A stretch of 64,000 nt of DNA from Thalassococcus profundi. Lineage in GTDB: Bacteria; Pseudomonadota; Alphaproteobacteria; Rhodobacterales; Rhodobacteraceae. Under the pieces are notes generated by a model that saw nothing but the letters and a program-made list of their open reading frames with translations, had not been told where the DNA came from and searched no databases. Both the position numbers and the translations under genes were made by a program. Shown piece after piece: positions 54,747 through 64,000 of the stretch. Location of the stretch: positions 1 through 64,000 of the forward strand of contig NZ_QPMK01000005.1 of assembly GCF_003344785.1 (NCBI RefSeq), given 5' to 3'. Position 1 is the stretch's first letter. Every line of letters begins with the position of its first letter.

Positions 54747-55595
54747 TCATAGCCGCACGCGATGCGCCGCCTGTCCCCGAAACCCGGTAGGCACGCTGAA
54801 GGTCATGCCCGCCAGCCGGTCGTCCGCCGCGGCACCGTGAGCGGCCGAGGTCACGAACAGCGTCGAAAGGTCGGCGCCGCCGAAGGCCGGGCACGTCGTC
54901 AGGGCGGTGGCGATGCCGAGCGCCGTCATGAAGACCCCCTCGGGAGAATAGCAGGCCACACGCCCGGCCCCGTATTGCGCATTCCAGAGGTTGCCGGCGC
55001 TGTCGCAGACCGCGCCGTCCGGATACAGACCCTCGCGGCTCAGGTCGACGAACGGCTCTGCGGGAGCCGAGGGCCAACCCTCGGCGTCAAGCGTCACCCG
55101 ACGGATGATGCCGGTGGGCGTGTCGGCGAAATAGGCATAGGCCCCGCCGGGCGCGAAACAGATGGCGTTCGGGATGGTCAGCGAATCGTAGAGCATCCGC
55201 AGCTGGCCATCGTAATATCGGTAGATCGCGCCCGCGCCGCTCTGGTCTTCCTTTCCCATGGTCCCGATCCAGAACCCGCCCCAGGGGTCCGCGCGCCCGT
55301 CGTTCGAGCGCGTTACCGGGTTATCGGCCTCGAGGTCGGCCACATGCGTTTCGGTCCCGGTGGCCGTGTCGAATGTGAACAGGTCCCGCTCCGACGCGAT
55401 CAGCAGCACCGTGTCGTCGACCCAGCCCGCCGCAGACACCATGCGTCCCAGCGACCAGCTGCTCTGGTGCTGGTCGACGCTGGCGTAGAGCGTACCCTTG
55501 AGGACGTCGAACCAATAGAGGGTGTGGGTCTGAGGGTGCCAAAGCGCGCCTTCGCCAAGCGCGCAGATGGAGTCGGAATGGACAAGATGGCTCAT
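54747..55595 (-). CDS. SMP-30/gluconolactonase family lactonase
   Basis: 282 residues from the ATG at 55595, a six-bladed propeller. [17 protein letters not shown] carries the metal-binding Asn/Asp of the family, [19 protein letters not shown] its N-terminal Glu, and [20 protein letters not shown] the catalytic Asp region. It hydrolyses sugar lactones; with the neighbouring kinase and aldolase genes, galactonolactone is the likely substrate. Its ATG overlaps the aldolase stop. A longer upstream frame is artefactual. Confidence 0.9.
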   Translation of the reverse strand: MSHLVHSDSICALGEGALWHPQTHTLYWFDVLKGTLYASVDQHQSSWSLGRMVSAAGWVDDTVLLIASERDLFTFDTATGTETHVADLEADNPVTRSNDGRADPWGGFWIGTMGKEDQSGAGAIYRYYDGQLRMLYDSLTIPNAICFAPGGAYAYFADTPTGIIRRVTLDAEGWPSAPAEPFVDLSREGLYPDGAVCDSAGNLWNAQYGAGRVACYSPEGVFMTALGIATALTTCPAFGGADLSTLFVTSAAHGAAADDRLAGMTFSVPTGFRGQAAHRVRL

Positions 55596-56212
55596 GCGGT
55601 CCCGTTTTTCGTCGCAAGGGCGTCGTAGGCGGCGACGACGTCGCGTGCCCGCGCCCCCACATCTGACGCGTCCCTGCCCGGTTTGTAAAGCGCCGAGCCC
55701 AGGCCGAAACCACTGGCCCCCGCGTCGCGCCACTTGCCGAAATCTTCGATGCCGATGCCCCCGGTCGGAAGGGTCCGCGTGCCCTCGGGCAGCACCGCAT
55801 GCAGCTCGGACAGCCCCTCCGGCCCCAGCAGGCGCGCGGGGAAGATCTTGAGCCCGTCCGCCCCGCTGCGCAGGGCCAGCAGGCATTCGCTGGGCGTGAC
55901 GGCGCCGGGAAAGCAGGTCATGCCGGATTTCTTCGCGGCCACGATCACGCGCGCATCGGTGTTGGGCGACACGATCAGCCGCCCGCCCTGTTGCGCCATG
56001 CGCAGCACCTCTTCGGGGGCCGTGACGGTGCCGCCGCCGATCAGCGCGTCGTCCGCAAAGCTGCGCAGCATCGACGCGATGCTGAGATAGGCTCCGGGCA
56101 CGTTCAGCGGCACTTCGATCAGGGTGATGCCCGCGCCGATCAGCGCCTCGGCCGCCGGTGCGGCCTCTTGCGGGGTGATGCCGCGCAGGATGGCGATAAG
56201 GTCACGGGTCAT
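55592..56212 (-). CDS. dgoA: 2-dehydro-3-deoxy-6-phosphogalactonate aldolase
   Basis: 206 residues from the ATG at 56212. KDPG/KDPGal aldolase fold with Schiff-base lysine K122 in [10 protein letters not shown] and catalytic E33 in LIEVPLN; the phosphate loop is [19 protein letters not shown] at the start is typical of DgoA rather than Eda. It splits KDPGal to pyruvate and glyceraldehyde-3-phosphate in the De Ley-Doudoroff pathway. Start and stop overlap the kinase and lactonase genes by four bases each, so the three are tightly coupled. Confidence 0.92.
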   Translation of the reverse strand: MTRDLIAILRGITPQEAAPAAEALIGAGITLIEVPLNVPGAYLSIASMLRSFADDALIGGGTVTAPEEVLRMAQQGGRLIVSPNTDARVIVAAKKSGMTCFPGAVTPSECLLALRSGADGLKIFPARLLGPEGLSELHAVLPEGTRTLPTGGIGIEDFGKWRDAGASGFGLGSALYKPGRDASDVGARARDVVAAYDALATKNGTA

Positions 56213-57093
56213 TGGGTCTGTCCTGTCAATCGGGCCTTGGCGGCGCAAAGGCCGGCGAGGGTCGCGGCCCCGCGGTCGCCGCCATGAGCCGGTACGCCCT
56301 GCGCGTGCAGCGCGCGCAGGTATGGACGGATCAGGGCGTCGTCGCCCAGCACCGCCACGTTCTGGCCCAGCCACCAGGGTTTCGCCCCGGCAAGTTCGGC
56401 GCCGATCAAGAGCCCGGCCAGCCGCGCACGGGCTTCGGTCTTGGACAGGCCGGTGATCTCGGCCTCGGCCGGCAGGCCGGCCAGTGCCGCGCTCAACGAA
56501 GCGGGGCGCGACAGCGTCTCGTCCAGAGCGGTGTCGAAGGCCGGGTCGTCCCAACCGTCCGGGGCGACATGGAATTGCAGCGCATTGCTGCCTGCCAGCA
56601 GGGCGAAAAGATCGCCGGTCAGAAAGGATCGGAAACTCACGACTTCCTCGGCCGAAACCTGGGCCCAGACGGTCGCCGGACCGGGCAGACAGACCACCCC
56701 GTCGAACTGCGGCTGCGCGGCGATGAGCCCGGCGATCGCCGTCTCTGCCCCGCGCATGAGGTCGGCGGGGCTGGCCTGGTGCAGGCCGGGCAGCAGGTGC
56801 AGGTGGCCCCGCACTTGCGGCGGCCCCAGCGGCGCGCAGGGCACGGCCCGCGTCGGCGCAAGATCGCGTCCGGCGCCGCAGATCACCGTCGGCAGGCCCT
56901 CGTCCGCCACGCCCGGCAGGTCCGCCAGCAACGCGGCCAGCCCCTCGTCCGTCAGAGACAGGGCATCCAGGCGCAGTGTGCGGCGGTCAAGCACCGTGTT
57001 GGCGCCATCCAGAAGCCAGAGTGCCAGGCCGGAGGCCGAAATCTCTCCGCCGATCCAGGCCAGTCCGTTCGGGGTGCCGGTTGCTTCGGTCAC
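56209..57093 (-). CDS. dgoK: 2-dehydro-3-deoxygalactonokinase
   Basis: 294 residues from a GTG at 57093. It phosphorylates 2-keto-3-deoxygalactonate. DgoK features are the N-terminal [18 protein letters not shown], the central [14 protein letters not shown] with [14 protein letters not shown], the [10 protein letters not shown] segment, and the C-terminal [10 protein letters not shown]. The N-terminal phosphate motif is less canonical than in E. coli DgoK. It is the first gene of the dgoK-dgoA-lactonase operon. Galactonate dehydratase and galactose dehydrogenase are not in the window. Confidence 0.88.
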   Translation of the reverse strand: MTEATGTPNGLAWIGGEISASGLALWLLDGANTVLDRRTLRLDALSLTDEGLAALLADLPGVADEGLPTVICGAGRDLAPTRAVPCAPLGPPQVRGHLHLLPGLHQASPADLMRGAETAIAGLIAAQPQFDGVVCLPGPATVWAQVSAEEVVSFRSFLTGDLFALLAGSNALQFHVAPDGWDDPAFDTALDETLSRPASLSAALAGLPAEAEITGLSKTEARARLAGLLIGAELAGAKPWWLGQNVAVLGDDALIRPYLRALHAQGVPAHGGDRGAATLAGLCAAKARLTGQTQ

Positions 57094-57126
57094 GATGTCC
57101 TCCGCTCGGGTTACGCCGACTCTCCC

Positions 57127-58008
57127 CTACACCGGCACCGGCACGAGGTCCACGCTGTGCGTGCTTTGCTGCTGGCCCGACGACCGCACCGCGCCCTTGA
57201 CCGGGGCCACGTCCGAATAGTCGCGTCCGACCGCGACCGACACGTGATCGGAGCCGGCCATCAGGTCGTTTGTGGGGTCGTATTCCACCCAGCCCAGATC
57301 GGTGCCGCACCAGACCCGCACCCAGGCGTGCATGGCATCCGCGCCTTCCAGCCGCGCCTGACCGTCGGGCGGTTGGGTACGCAGGATCCCGCTCACGTAT
57401 CCCGCGGGCAGACCGATGCTGCGCAGGCCGGCGATCATCACGTGGCTGAAATCCTGGCAAACGCCGTGACGGTTGGCGAAGGCCTCGGACAGCGGCGTAT
57501 CGACATCCGTGGCCTCGGCGTCGAAACGCATTTCCTCGTGCAGGGCACGACCCACCGCCTGCACCGCCGCCAGCGCCGTGGGCTGCGCGGGCAGGACACG
57601 GCGGACGAAATCGGTCACCTCGGTGTCGAACCGGATACGCGGGCTCGACGCGAGGAAGTGATGCGGGCTGTCGGCGCTCAGCGCGGGCTGTCCCAGCAAC
57701 TGCGCCCCCAGCCGGTCGAGCGGCGGCGACAGGTCGAATTGCAGCGGCCGGGCCAGGCGCTCCACCCGAGACTGCAACCGCACGGTCAGGTCGGAGATCG
57801 GCGCATGAAAGGCGATCTCGGACACCGCATTGCCGAAGAAATCCATGCGGTCTGTCCGCTCTGCCGGACGCGGGGTGATGCCGATCATGCCGGTGATGCG
57901 CCGCTGTTCGCCGGGCCGGTTGGCGGGCAGCACGCGCAGGACGTTGCGCGCCTGCGCCGAGGGACGTCCGTAGTCATAGGCGATGGTCAGGGCGAGATCG
58001 TAGATCAT
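57127..58008 (-). CDS. Transglutaminase-like protein
   Basis: 293 residues. The cysteine-protease-type triad is complete: C184 in RHGVCQDFSHVM, H227 in DAMHAWVRVWCG, D244 in YDPTND. The N-terminal ~150 residues form the bacterial transglutaminase-like beta domain (AYDYGRPSAQARNVLRVLP). No signal peptide, so cytoplasmic. It is the third gene of a cluster with an ATP-grasp/alpha-E fusion and a larger transglutaminase. Expected chemistry is amide hydrolysis or transfer on a peptide or peptide-tagged substrate; no substrate is known. Confidence 0.88.
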   Translation of the reverse strand: MIYDLALTIAYDYGRPSAQARNVLRVLPANRPGEQRRITGMIGITPRPAERTDRMDFFGNAVSEIAFHAPISDLTVRLQSRVERLARPLQFDLSPPLDRLGAQLLGQPALSADSPHHFLASSPRIRFDTEVTDFVRRVLPAQPTALAAVQAVGRALHEEMRFDAEATDVDTPLSEAFANRHGVCQDFSHVMIAGLRSIGLPAGYVSGILRTQPPDGQARLEGADAMHAWVRVWCGTDLGWVEYDPTNDLMAGSDHVSVAVGRDYSDVAPVKGAVRSSGQQQSTHSVDLVPVPV

Positions 58009-58012
58009 GGCA

Positions 58013-60412
58013 TCATGTGAGGTAGGTTTCGGTCACCAGGTCCGACAGCCGCGCCAGCGCCCGGCTCAGGCTGTCGAGCCGGGCCGTGTCGAGCCGCGCA
58101 GGCTCTGCCGTGGCCAGTCGCGTCTCGATCCGCAGCGCCGCGCGCGACAGCGGTGACAGCGCGCCGTTGATCTCGGCCTCGGGCAGTTCCGCAATCAGGC
58201 GGCGGATGAACGACACCTGGAAGCGGATCGAGCGCGGGTTGCGGTGGTCCAGCGCAAGCAGGTCGATCACCGTGTTTCGGTTGGTCTCGATCAGGTAGCG
58301 GCGGCGGTGGGTCATCACCGAATCCCCGACCTCGATGGCGATGTCAAAGCCGCCCTCGGGCGCATCCGGATCGCAGAAGTCGCGCAGGATCGATGCCATG
58401 CCCTGCGCCCGCTCAAGCGCCCGTCCCATGCTCAGGAAGCGCCAGCCGGAAAAGCGGTACATGTTGTCGTGCACAAGGCCGGAAAACGCCGCTGTGCCGC
58501 GCAGCATCTGGCCCAGGGCGCGCGCCGCCTCGTCGCCCGGCGAAACCCGGCTGCGGCGGTCCTCGATGTCCTCGGCCAGTGCCCGCAGCGCGGTCCAGCC
58601 GTCCAGCGAAAACCGGTCGCGCACCTTGCCCGCACACCGGATCGCGGCGGCGACCTGATCGGGGATCGCCTGCGGCACGGGCTGGTCCAAGGGCGTGCCC
58701 AGCCGCTCCAGATGGGCGGCGATGCGCTGCACCCGCGGATCGCCGCCCTGCCCGGTTTCGGCCAGCCGCACGTGGCTCGCGCGCACCAGCCGGATCAGCC
58801 CCTCGGCGCGCTCCACGTAGCGGCCCAGCCAGAACAGGTTGTCGGCGGCGCGGGCGGGCAGCAGGCTGGGCGTGGCGCGCTGGAACGGGCCGTCGCTGGC
58901 GGCCAGCGACGCGGTGTCGACCGGCGCGTCGTCGACGATCCAGACATCCGCCACCGACCCGCCGCTGCGCAGCGCCAGCGCCGTGGCGTCGTCGGTCCGT
59001 CCGATCCGGGCATAGCCGCCGGGCATCACGGTCCAGCCGTCCTCCGTCCGGGCGGCGAAGACGCGCAGCATCACCGGGCGCGGCACCAGCCGCCCGTCCT
59101 CGTAGACCGGCGTGGTCGACAGGCTCACCGCCTCCTGCCCCACGACAGCGGCCCCCTGCGCACCGATCCATCCCGGCAGGTCGCCCTGCCGCCCGTCGAG
59201 GAACCGCCCGGCAATGGCCCGCGCGCTTTGCACCTCGAAGGGCAGATCCGGGCTCAGCGCGTCGCCGATCATCATGCGCGACGCGTTCCGCTGCACGTAG
59301 TTGCGCTCGGCGGGCTGGCCGCACCACCATGTGGCGATGTTGGGGATGGCCAGCGGCTGGCCCAGCAGGTCCTGCGCGATCTGCGGCAGGAAGGCCAGCA
59401 GCGCACGGGTCTGCAGAACGCCGGTCCCCAGGGCGTTGAGCATCGCGAGGTGACCGGCGCGGATCGAGGACACCAGCCCCGGCGTACCGATCTGGCTGGC
59501 ATCGTCCAGTTCCAGCGGATCGGCGAAATCCGCATCCATCCGCCGCCAGAGCACCGACAGCGGCTTGAGCCCCGCCACGGTGCGCACCATGGTCCGGCCG
59601 TTCTGCACGATCAGGTCCTCGCCCTCCAGCAGCATCAGGCCAAGGTAGCGGGCGATATAGGCATGTTCGAAATAGGTCTCGGTCCCCTGCCCGGGCGTGA
59701 GGATGCCCAGCCGCCCCTCCTGCCCGCGCGCCGCCGCCTGCATGGCGCTGCGGAAGGCGCGGAAGAAGCCCGACAGCCGGTGGATATGCCCGACCGGGAA
59801 CGGGTCGGAAAAGGCGCGCATGGTGGCCACGCGGTTTTCCAGCGCAAAGCCCGCGCCCGAGGGCGCCTCGGTCCGGTCGCCCAGCACGAACCACGACCCG
59901 TCGGGGTTGCGGCCCAGTTCGAAGGCCAGAAAATGCAGGTAATGCCCCGAGGGCGGCGCCACCCCCACCATCGGCCTTAGCCAGGCCGGGTTGCCCGCCA
60001 CCAGTTCGGGCGGCAGACGGCCCGAGCGCACCAGATCGCCGGGGCCGTAGAGGTCCGCCGCGACCCGTTCCAGCAGGTCGGCGCGCTGGCGCAGGGCGGC
60101 GCTGATGCCGGCCCATTCGGACTGGTGCAACAGGACCGGAACGTGGCTCAGCGGCCAGTCGCGTTCGGTCGGGCCTTCCTCGCGGTACTGGCGGAAGAAC
60201 ACGCCCGCGTCGCGCAGGTAGCGGTCGCCGCGGGCAAAGCGGCGCGCCACCTCCTCGTCGCTGAGCCGGGCAAAACGTCTCAGGAAGGGCTCCCAGACCG
60301 GGCGCAGGGCGCCGTCGGGTCCGATCATCTCGTCCGCCGTGCCGGGCGGCACCGTGTAGCCCGAGATCAGCCCCGCCAGCGGATCAACGGGTTCGCGAAA
60401 CACCCGGTCCAT
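58013..60412 (-). CDS. Circularly permuted ATP-grasp / alpha-E fusion protein
   Basis: 799 residues. Residues ~1-470 match the circularly permuted type 2 ATP-grasp family: RPMVGVAPPSGHYLHFLAFE, GFALENRVATMRAFSD, GILTPGQGTETYFEHAYIAR, PFEVQSARAIAGRFLDGR. Residues ~500-799 are the helical alpha-E domain (ARAADNLFWLGRYVERAEGL, then GWRFLSMGRALERAQG). In many genomes these are two adjacent genes; here they are one. Comparative-genomic work predicts peptide-ligase activity. It is encoded four bases after the DUF2126 gene and four bases before the small transglutaminase. Confidence 0.9.
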   Translation of the reverse strand: MDRVFREPVDPLAGLISGYTVPPGTADEMIGPDGALRPVWEPFLRRFARLSDEEVARRFARGDRYLRDAGVFFRQYREEGPTERDWPLSHVPVLLHQSEWAGISAALRQRADLLERVAADLYGPGDLVRSGRLPPELVAGNPAWLRPMVGVAPPSGHYLHFLAFELGRNPDGSWFVLGDRTEAPSGAGFALENRVATMRAFSDPFPVGHIHRLSGFFRAFRSAMQAAARGQEGRLGILTPGQGTETYFEHAYIARYLGLMLLEGEDLIVQNGRTMVRTVAGLKPLSVLWRRMDADFADPLELDDASQIGTPGLVSSIRAGHLAMLNALGTGVLQTRALLAFLPQIAQDLLGQPLAIPNIATWWCGQPAERNYVQRNASRMMIGDALSPDLPFEVQSARAIAGRFLDGRQGDLPGWIGAQGAAVVGQEAVSLSTTPVYEDGRLVPRPVMLRVFAARTEDGWTVMPGGYARIGRTDDATALALRSGGSVADVWIVDDAPVDTASLAASDGPFQRATPSLLPARAADNLFWLGRYVERAEGLIRLVRASHVRLAETGQGGDPRVQRIAAHLERLGTPLDQPVPQAIPDQVAAAIRCAGKVRDRFSLDGWTALRALAEDIEDRRSRVSPGDEAARALGQMLRGTAAFSGLVHDNMYRFSGWRFLSMGRALERAQGMASILRDFCDPDAPEGGFDIAIEVGDSVMTHRRRYLIETNRNTVIDLLALDHRNPRSIRFQVSFIRRLIAELPEAEINGALSPLSRAALRIETRLATAEPARLDTARLDSLSRALARLSDLVTETYLT

Positions 60413-60416
60413 CGTG

Positions 60417-63400
60417 TCAGACCCCCGGGGCGCGCCGCAAGTCCAGCGTCATCGGGAATTCGGGGTGGGTCTGGTCAGGCGCCGGCCAGTAGCCGCCGGG
60501 GGTGTGGCCCAGCGGTTCGAATCGCGCCAGCCGCCGCGCCTCCGCCTCGTTGCCGTTGACCGGAAAGGTCTCGTAATTGCGCCCGCCGGGATGCGCGACG
60601 TGATAGACGCAGCCCCCCAGCGCGCGGCCCGAGTAGCTGTCGAAAATGTCGAAGGTCAGCGGCGCGTTGACCGGCAGCACGGGGTGCAGCGCCTCGGCCG
60701 GTTGCCAGGCCTTGAACCGCACGCCCGCCACCGACACGCCCGACGTCTGCGTGCGCGCCAGCGGCACGCGGCGCTGGTTGCAGGCGACGATGTAGCGTTC
60801 CGGGTTCGAGGTGGTGAGCTGCACCTGCAACCGCTCGACCGAGCTGTCGGTGTAGCGCACGGTCCCGCCGATGGCACCGGTTTCGCCCAGCACGTGCCAC
60901 GGCTCCAGCGCCTGGCGCAGTTCCAGGTGCACGCCCTCGTATTCGACCTGTCCGCAGAACGGGAAACGGAATTCGCTTTGCGCCACGTACCATTCGGGGT
61001 CGAGCGCGAAGCCATGTGCCTCAAGATCGCGCAGCAAGTCCATGAAATCCCGCCACAAATGATGTGGCAGCATGTAGCGGTCGTGCAGTTCGGTGCCCCA
61101 GCGCACCGGCTTGCCCTCGACCGGCGCCTGCCAGCAGCGGGCGATGATCGCCCGGATCAGCACCTGCTGGGCAAGGCTCATCTTGGGATCCGGCGGCATC
61201 TCGAAGCCGCGGAATTCGACCAGCCCCAGCCGCCCGGTGGGTCCGTCCGGGGAATAAAGCTTGTCGATGCAGATCTCGGCCCGGTGGGTGTTGCCGGTCA
61301 CATCCGTCAGCATGTTGCGCAAGAGCCGGTCCACCAGCCAGGGCGGCGGCACCGACCCGGCCTGCGGCGCGTGGATCTGCGACAGCGCGATCTCCAGTTC
61401 GTAGAGCGTGTCGTGCCGCGCCTCGTCGATGCGCGGCGCCTGGGAGGTCGGACCGATGAACATACCCGAAAAGAGGTAGGACAGCGACGGATGCCGCTGC
61501 CACATCAGGATCAGCGATTTCAGCAGGTCCGGCCGGCGCAGGAACGGGCTGTCGTTGGGCGTGGAGCCGCCCACGACGACGTGGTTGCCGCCGCCGGTGC
61601 CGGTGTGGCGCCCGTCGATCATGAACTTGTCGGCGCCCAGCCGGCACTGGCGTGCCTCTTCGTAGATCGCCTCGGTGGTGGCGACACAGTCCTCCCAACT
61701 GTGGGCGGGGTGGATGTTGACTTCGATCACTCCCGGATCGGGGGCGACGCGGATGACGTTGACGCGCGGGTCGTGCGGCGGCGCGTAGCCCTCGATATGC
61801 ACCGGCAGACCCATCCGTTTCGCGGTACGCTCGGCAGCCGCCACCAGGTCGAGGTAATCCTCGACGTCCTCCACCGGCGGCATGAACACGCAGAGCTTGC
61901 CGTCGCGCGGCTCGACCGAGATGGCGGTGCGCACGGCACCGCCGACCGGCCCGAGCTCCTGTTCGATCACCGTCTGAACATCCGCCCGTGCGGTCGGCGC
62001 CGACACCGGCTGCGTGTGGTCGGCAGACACTTCGGGCGTGGCGACCGCGTCGCCGTGGTCGACGTCCGGAAGCGGCCCGCGCGGCACGGTGGGATCGGTG
62101 ATGTAGGTGTAGGGATATTGCGACGGCGGCACGAAAGGAAGCGCCCCCAGCGGAATACGGTAACCGACCGGGCTGTCGCCCGGCACGAGGAAGACATGCC
62201 CGCGTCGCAGCTTCCATTTCTCGGATCGCCAGCGGCGGCCATGGGCGCGCGACTGCCAGGCCTGGATCGGCATGACATAGCCCGTGGGTTCGGTCAGACC
62301 GCGCGCGAAGACCGTCGCGATGCGGTGGCGTTCCTCGGGGTCCTTGAGCTTGTTGTTCTCGGGTGTCACGTTCTCCGGCAAGTTCCCTTCCTTGATGATC
62401 CACTCCGCCGGATCCTCGTAGGCGGGCACGGCAAAATCCGGCTCCAACCCCAGTTCGGTCGCCAGTGTGGCCATGAAGCTCTCGGCCGACTTGGCATCGA
62501 CGCCGGTTTCGGCGGTTTCGGTGGCGATGAGATCGGCATCGGACCAGATCGGTCTCTCGTCATTGCGCCAGTAGAGCGAGAAGGTCCAGCGCGGCAGGGT
62601 TTCGCCGGGATACCACTTGCCCTGCCCGTAATGCAGGAAGCCGCCGGGGGCGAAGCGGTCGCGCAGGCGGCGGATCAGCTTGTCGGCCAGCCCGCGTTTC
62701 ATCGGACCGACGGCGGCGGTATTCCACTCTTCGGCCTCATAGTCGTCGATGCTGACGAAGGTCGGCTCGCCGCCCATGGTCAGGCGCACGTCGCCGGTTT
62801 CGAGCGCGGTATCGACCTGCCGTCCAAGCGCGTTGAGCCGGTCCCAGGCCTCGTCCGAGAACGGCTTGGTGATGCGCGGGTGCTCGGCCACGCGGGTGAC
62901 CTGCATGTCGAAATCGAAGGTGGTCTGCACCTCTCCGGCGGCGGTGAATCCACCCGCGATGGGGGCCGCGTTCTGGTAGTGCGGCGTCGCGGCCAGCGGG
63001 ATGTGCGACTCCCCTGCGAACAGCCCCGAGGTCGGGTCCAGCCCGATCCAGCCGGCGCCGGGCAGAAAGACCTCGACCCAAGCGTGCAGGTCGGTGAAAT
63101 CGTGATCGGTGCCCGACGGCCCGTCGAGCGCCTGCAGATCCGGTTTCAGCTGAATGAGGTAGCCCGAGACGAAGCGCGCCGCGATCCCGAGGTGCCGCAG
63201 CACGTTGACCAAGAGCCAGGAACTGTCGCGGCAGGACCCCAGCGCCTTGGTCAGGGTCTCTTCGGGCGTCTGGACCCCGGCCTCCATCCGGATGGTGTAT
63301 TCGATGTCGCTGGCGATCTTGGCATTCAGCATCACCAGCCAGTCGACGATGCGGGTCTTGTCGCGCGGGATTTGTGCCATGTACTCGGCCAACTGCGCGC

Positions 63401-63770
63401 TTGGCGGATCGACGCGGCGGTAGATCGACAGGTCGTCGGTCAGCTCGGGGGGATAGTCGAAGGGGTAATATTCGGCGCTGTCCTCGACGAAGAAATCGAA
63501 CGGATTGTAGACCGACATGTCGGCGACCACGTCGACCTCGATCCTGAATTCACGCACCGGCTCGGGAAAGACGTAACGCGCCATCCAGTTGCCGTAGGGG
63601 TCCTGCTGGTGGTTCACGAAATGCGGCTGCGGCGAGACCTTGAGCGAATGCGAAATCACCCGCGTCCGGCTGTGCGGCGCGGGTCGCAGGCGGATGATCT
63701 GGGGCGACAGGGTGACGTTGCGGTCGTAGGTGTAATGGGTGAGGTGGTGAATACTTGCGTAGATGGCCAT
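60417..63770 (-). CDS. Transglutaminase-DUF2126 protein
   Basis: 1117 residues. The N-terminal ~260 residues are a transglutaminase-like domain with C180 in [13 protein letters not shown]229 in [10 protein letters not shown] and D245 in GLDPTSG. The rest is DUF2126 ([53 protein letters not shown]), a domain related to glutamine-synthetase-like/amidoligase folds in appearance (GxGGGNHV segment). Presence of protease-like and ligase-like parts in one chain, next to an ATP-grasp, suggests making and trimming of peptide or amide tags. First gene of the three-gene unit. Confidence 0.9.
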   Translation of the reverse strand: MAIYASIHHLTHYTYDRNVTLSPQIIRLRPAPHSRTRVISHSLKVSPQPHFVNHQQDPYGNWMARYVFPEPVREFRIEVDVVADMSVYNPFDFFVEDSAEYYPFDYPPELTDDLSIYRRVDPPSAQLAEYMAQIPRDKTRIVDWLVMLNAKIASDIEYTIRMEAGVQTPEETLTKALGSCRDSSWLLVNVLRHLGIAARFVSGYLIQLKPDLQALDGPSGTDHDFTDLHAWVEVFLPGAGWIGLDPTSGLFAGESHIPLAATPHYQNAAPIAGGFTAAGEVQTTFDFDMQVTRVAEHPRITKPFSDEAWDRLNALGRQVDTALETGDVRLTMGGEPTFVSIDDYEAEEWNTAAVGPMKRGLADKLIRRLRDRFAPGGFLHYGQGKWYPGETLPRWTFSLYWRNDERPIWSDADLIATETAETGVDAKSAESFMATLATELGLEPDFAVPAYEDPAEWIIKEGNLPENVTPENNKLKDPEERHRIATVFARGLTEPTGYVMPIQAWQSRAHGRRWRSEKWKLRRGHVFLVPGDSPVGYRIPLGALPFVPPSQYPYTYITDPTVPRGPLPDVDHGDAVATPEVSADHTQPVSAPTARADVQTVIEQELGPVGGAVRTAISVEPRDGKLCVFMPPVEDVEDYLDLVAAAERTAKRMGLPVHIEGYAPPHDPRVNVIRVAPDPGVIEVNIHPAHSWEDCVATTEAIYEEARQCRLGADKFMIDGRHTGTGGGNHVVVGGSTPNDSPFLRRPDLLKSLILMWQRHPSLSYLFSGMFIGPTSQAPRIDEARHDTLYELEIALSQIHAPQAGSVPPPWLVDRLLRNMLTDVTGNTHRAEICIDKLYSPDGPTGRLGLVEFRGFEMPPDPKMSLAQQVLIRAIIARCWQAPVEGKPVRWGTELHDRYMLPHHLWRDFMDLLRDLEAHGFALDPEWYVAQSEFRFPFCGQVEYEGVHLELRQALEPWHVLGETGAIGGTVRYTDSSVERLQVQLTTSNPERYIVACNQRRVPLARTQTSGVSVAGVRFKAWQPAEALHPVLPVNAPLTFDIFDSYSGRALGGCVYHVAHPGGRNYETFPVNGNEAEARRLARFEPLGHTPGGYWPAPDQTHPEFPMTLDLRRAPGV

Positions 63771-63903
63771 GCGGGTGAACTGCTCCGATCTTTGCCCGGA
63801 GCATCACAGTTAACGCGCGGCTTTGCACGGGTTTTCGTGCGCCCCGCGGCATAAGCGACCGGCAGCGGCGGCGGATGCCGCGCAATCCGGCAAAGCCGCC
63901 GGA

Positions 63904-64000
63904 TCAGAGCGCCACGATATGATTGTCCCAGGCCACCGGGGCACTGCCCAGAGGCCGCACGCGGTCGCCCTCGAGCAGCAGCAGCCCACCAAGTCCATCC
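63904..64000 (-). CDS. C-terminal fragment of an unidentified gene
   Basis: The last 31 codons of a minus-strand gene that begins beyond the right edge. The visible C-terminus contains GGLLLLEGDRVRPLG and ends WDNHIVAL before a TGA at 63904. The family is not recognised. It precedes the DUF2126 gene by about 130 bp on the same strand. Confidence 0.6.
   Translation of the reverse strand, partial: DGLGGLLLLEGDRVRPLGSAPVAWDNHIVAL

Overview
The window looks like chromosomal DNA of a marine alphaproteobacterium of the Rhodobacteraceae (roseobacter group). The grounds are high G+C coding sequence, the DMSP genes dmdA and acuI, the trgA-trgB-cysK locus, an alphaproteobacterial SspB, the fumC-DUF4169-ribbon-helix-helix run, and several TRAP/TAXI, class III transaminase and DUF families typical of that group. 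No rRNA, tRNA, CRISPR array, phage gene or intact insertion sequence was recognised.

Layout. 1-7107 (minus): a giant calcium-adhesin-like repeat protein whose C-terminus lies off the left edge. 7108-8165: an AT-richer gap with a 20-bp palindrome. 8166-11523 (plus): DUF1194 vWA protein, SspB, fumarase C, two small conserved proteins and a hypothetical, ending in tandem hairpins. 11586-16267 (minus): class I aldolase, a P450 translationally coupled to a membrane serine-hydrolase-like protein, and CcdA, with TusA divergent. 16958-28023 (minus): a probable metabolic cluster (peptidase-C45-like enzyme, ATP-grasp ligase, Orn/Lys/Arg decarboxylase, nitrilase-family hydrolase, TAXI-TRAP permease, TAXI binding protein) beside an XRE-cupin regulator. 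28243-32982 (plus): GabT-like transaminase, a second class III transaminase and a membrane-anchored FMN glutamate-synthase-like protein. 32979-37787: MFS transporter, katG and divergent oxyR. 37792-46321 (minus): stress block alaX-like, mscS-like, cysK, trgB, trgA, cfa, photolyase. 46384-49516: class V aminotransferase and a divergent BCCT transporter. 49618-53914 (minus): acuI, dmdA, DinB, DUF1326, DUF2182. 53997-57093: FadR-type regulator convergent with a De Ley-Doudoroff operon (SMP-30 lactonase, KDPGal aldolase, KDGal kinase). 57127-63770 (minus): transglutaminase, circularly permuted ATP-grasp/alpha-E fusion, and transglutaminase-DUF2126. 63904-64000: the C-terminal end of one more gene.

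Two things stand out. First, the 16.9-28 kb cluster combines amino-acid decarboxylation, ATP-dependent ligation, amide hydrolysis and dedicated uptake, next to transaminases. That suggests an uncharacterised pathway for making or using an amine conjugate. Second, three intergenic gaps (near 15.4, 16.85 and 29.9 kb) carry diverged copies of one structured element. It has a hairpin with a G-rich loop followed by a triloop hairpin with a conserved GATTC bulge, and its stems differ between copies by compensatory changes. All functional calls rest on reading the sequence and on knowledge of the families. No database search was run.
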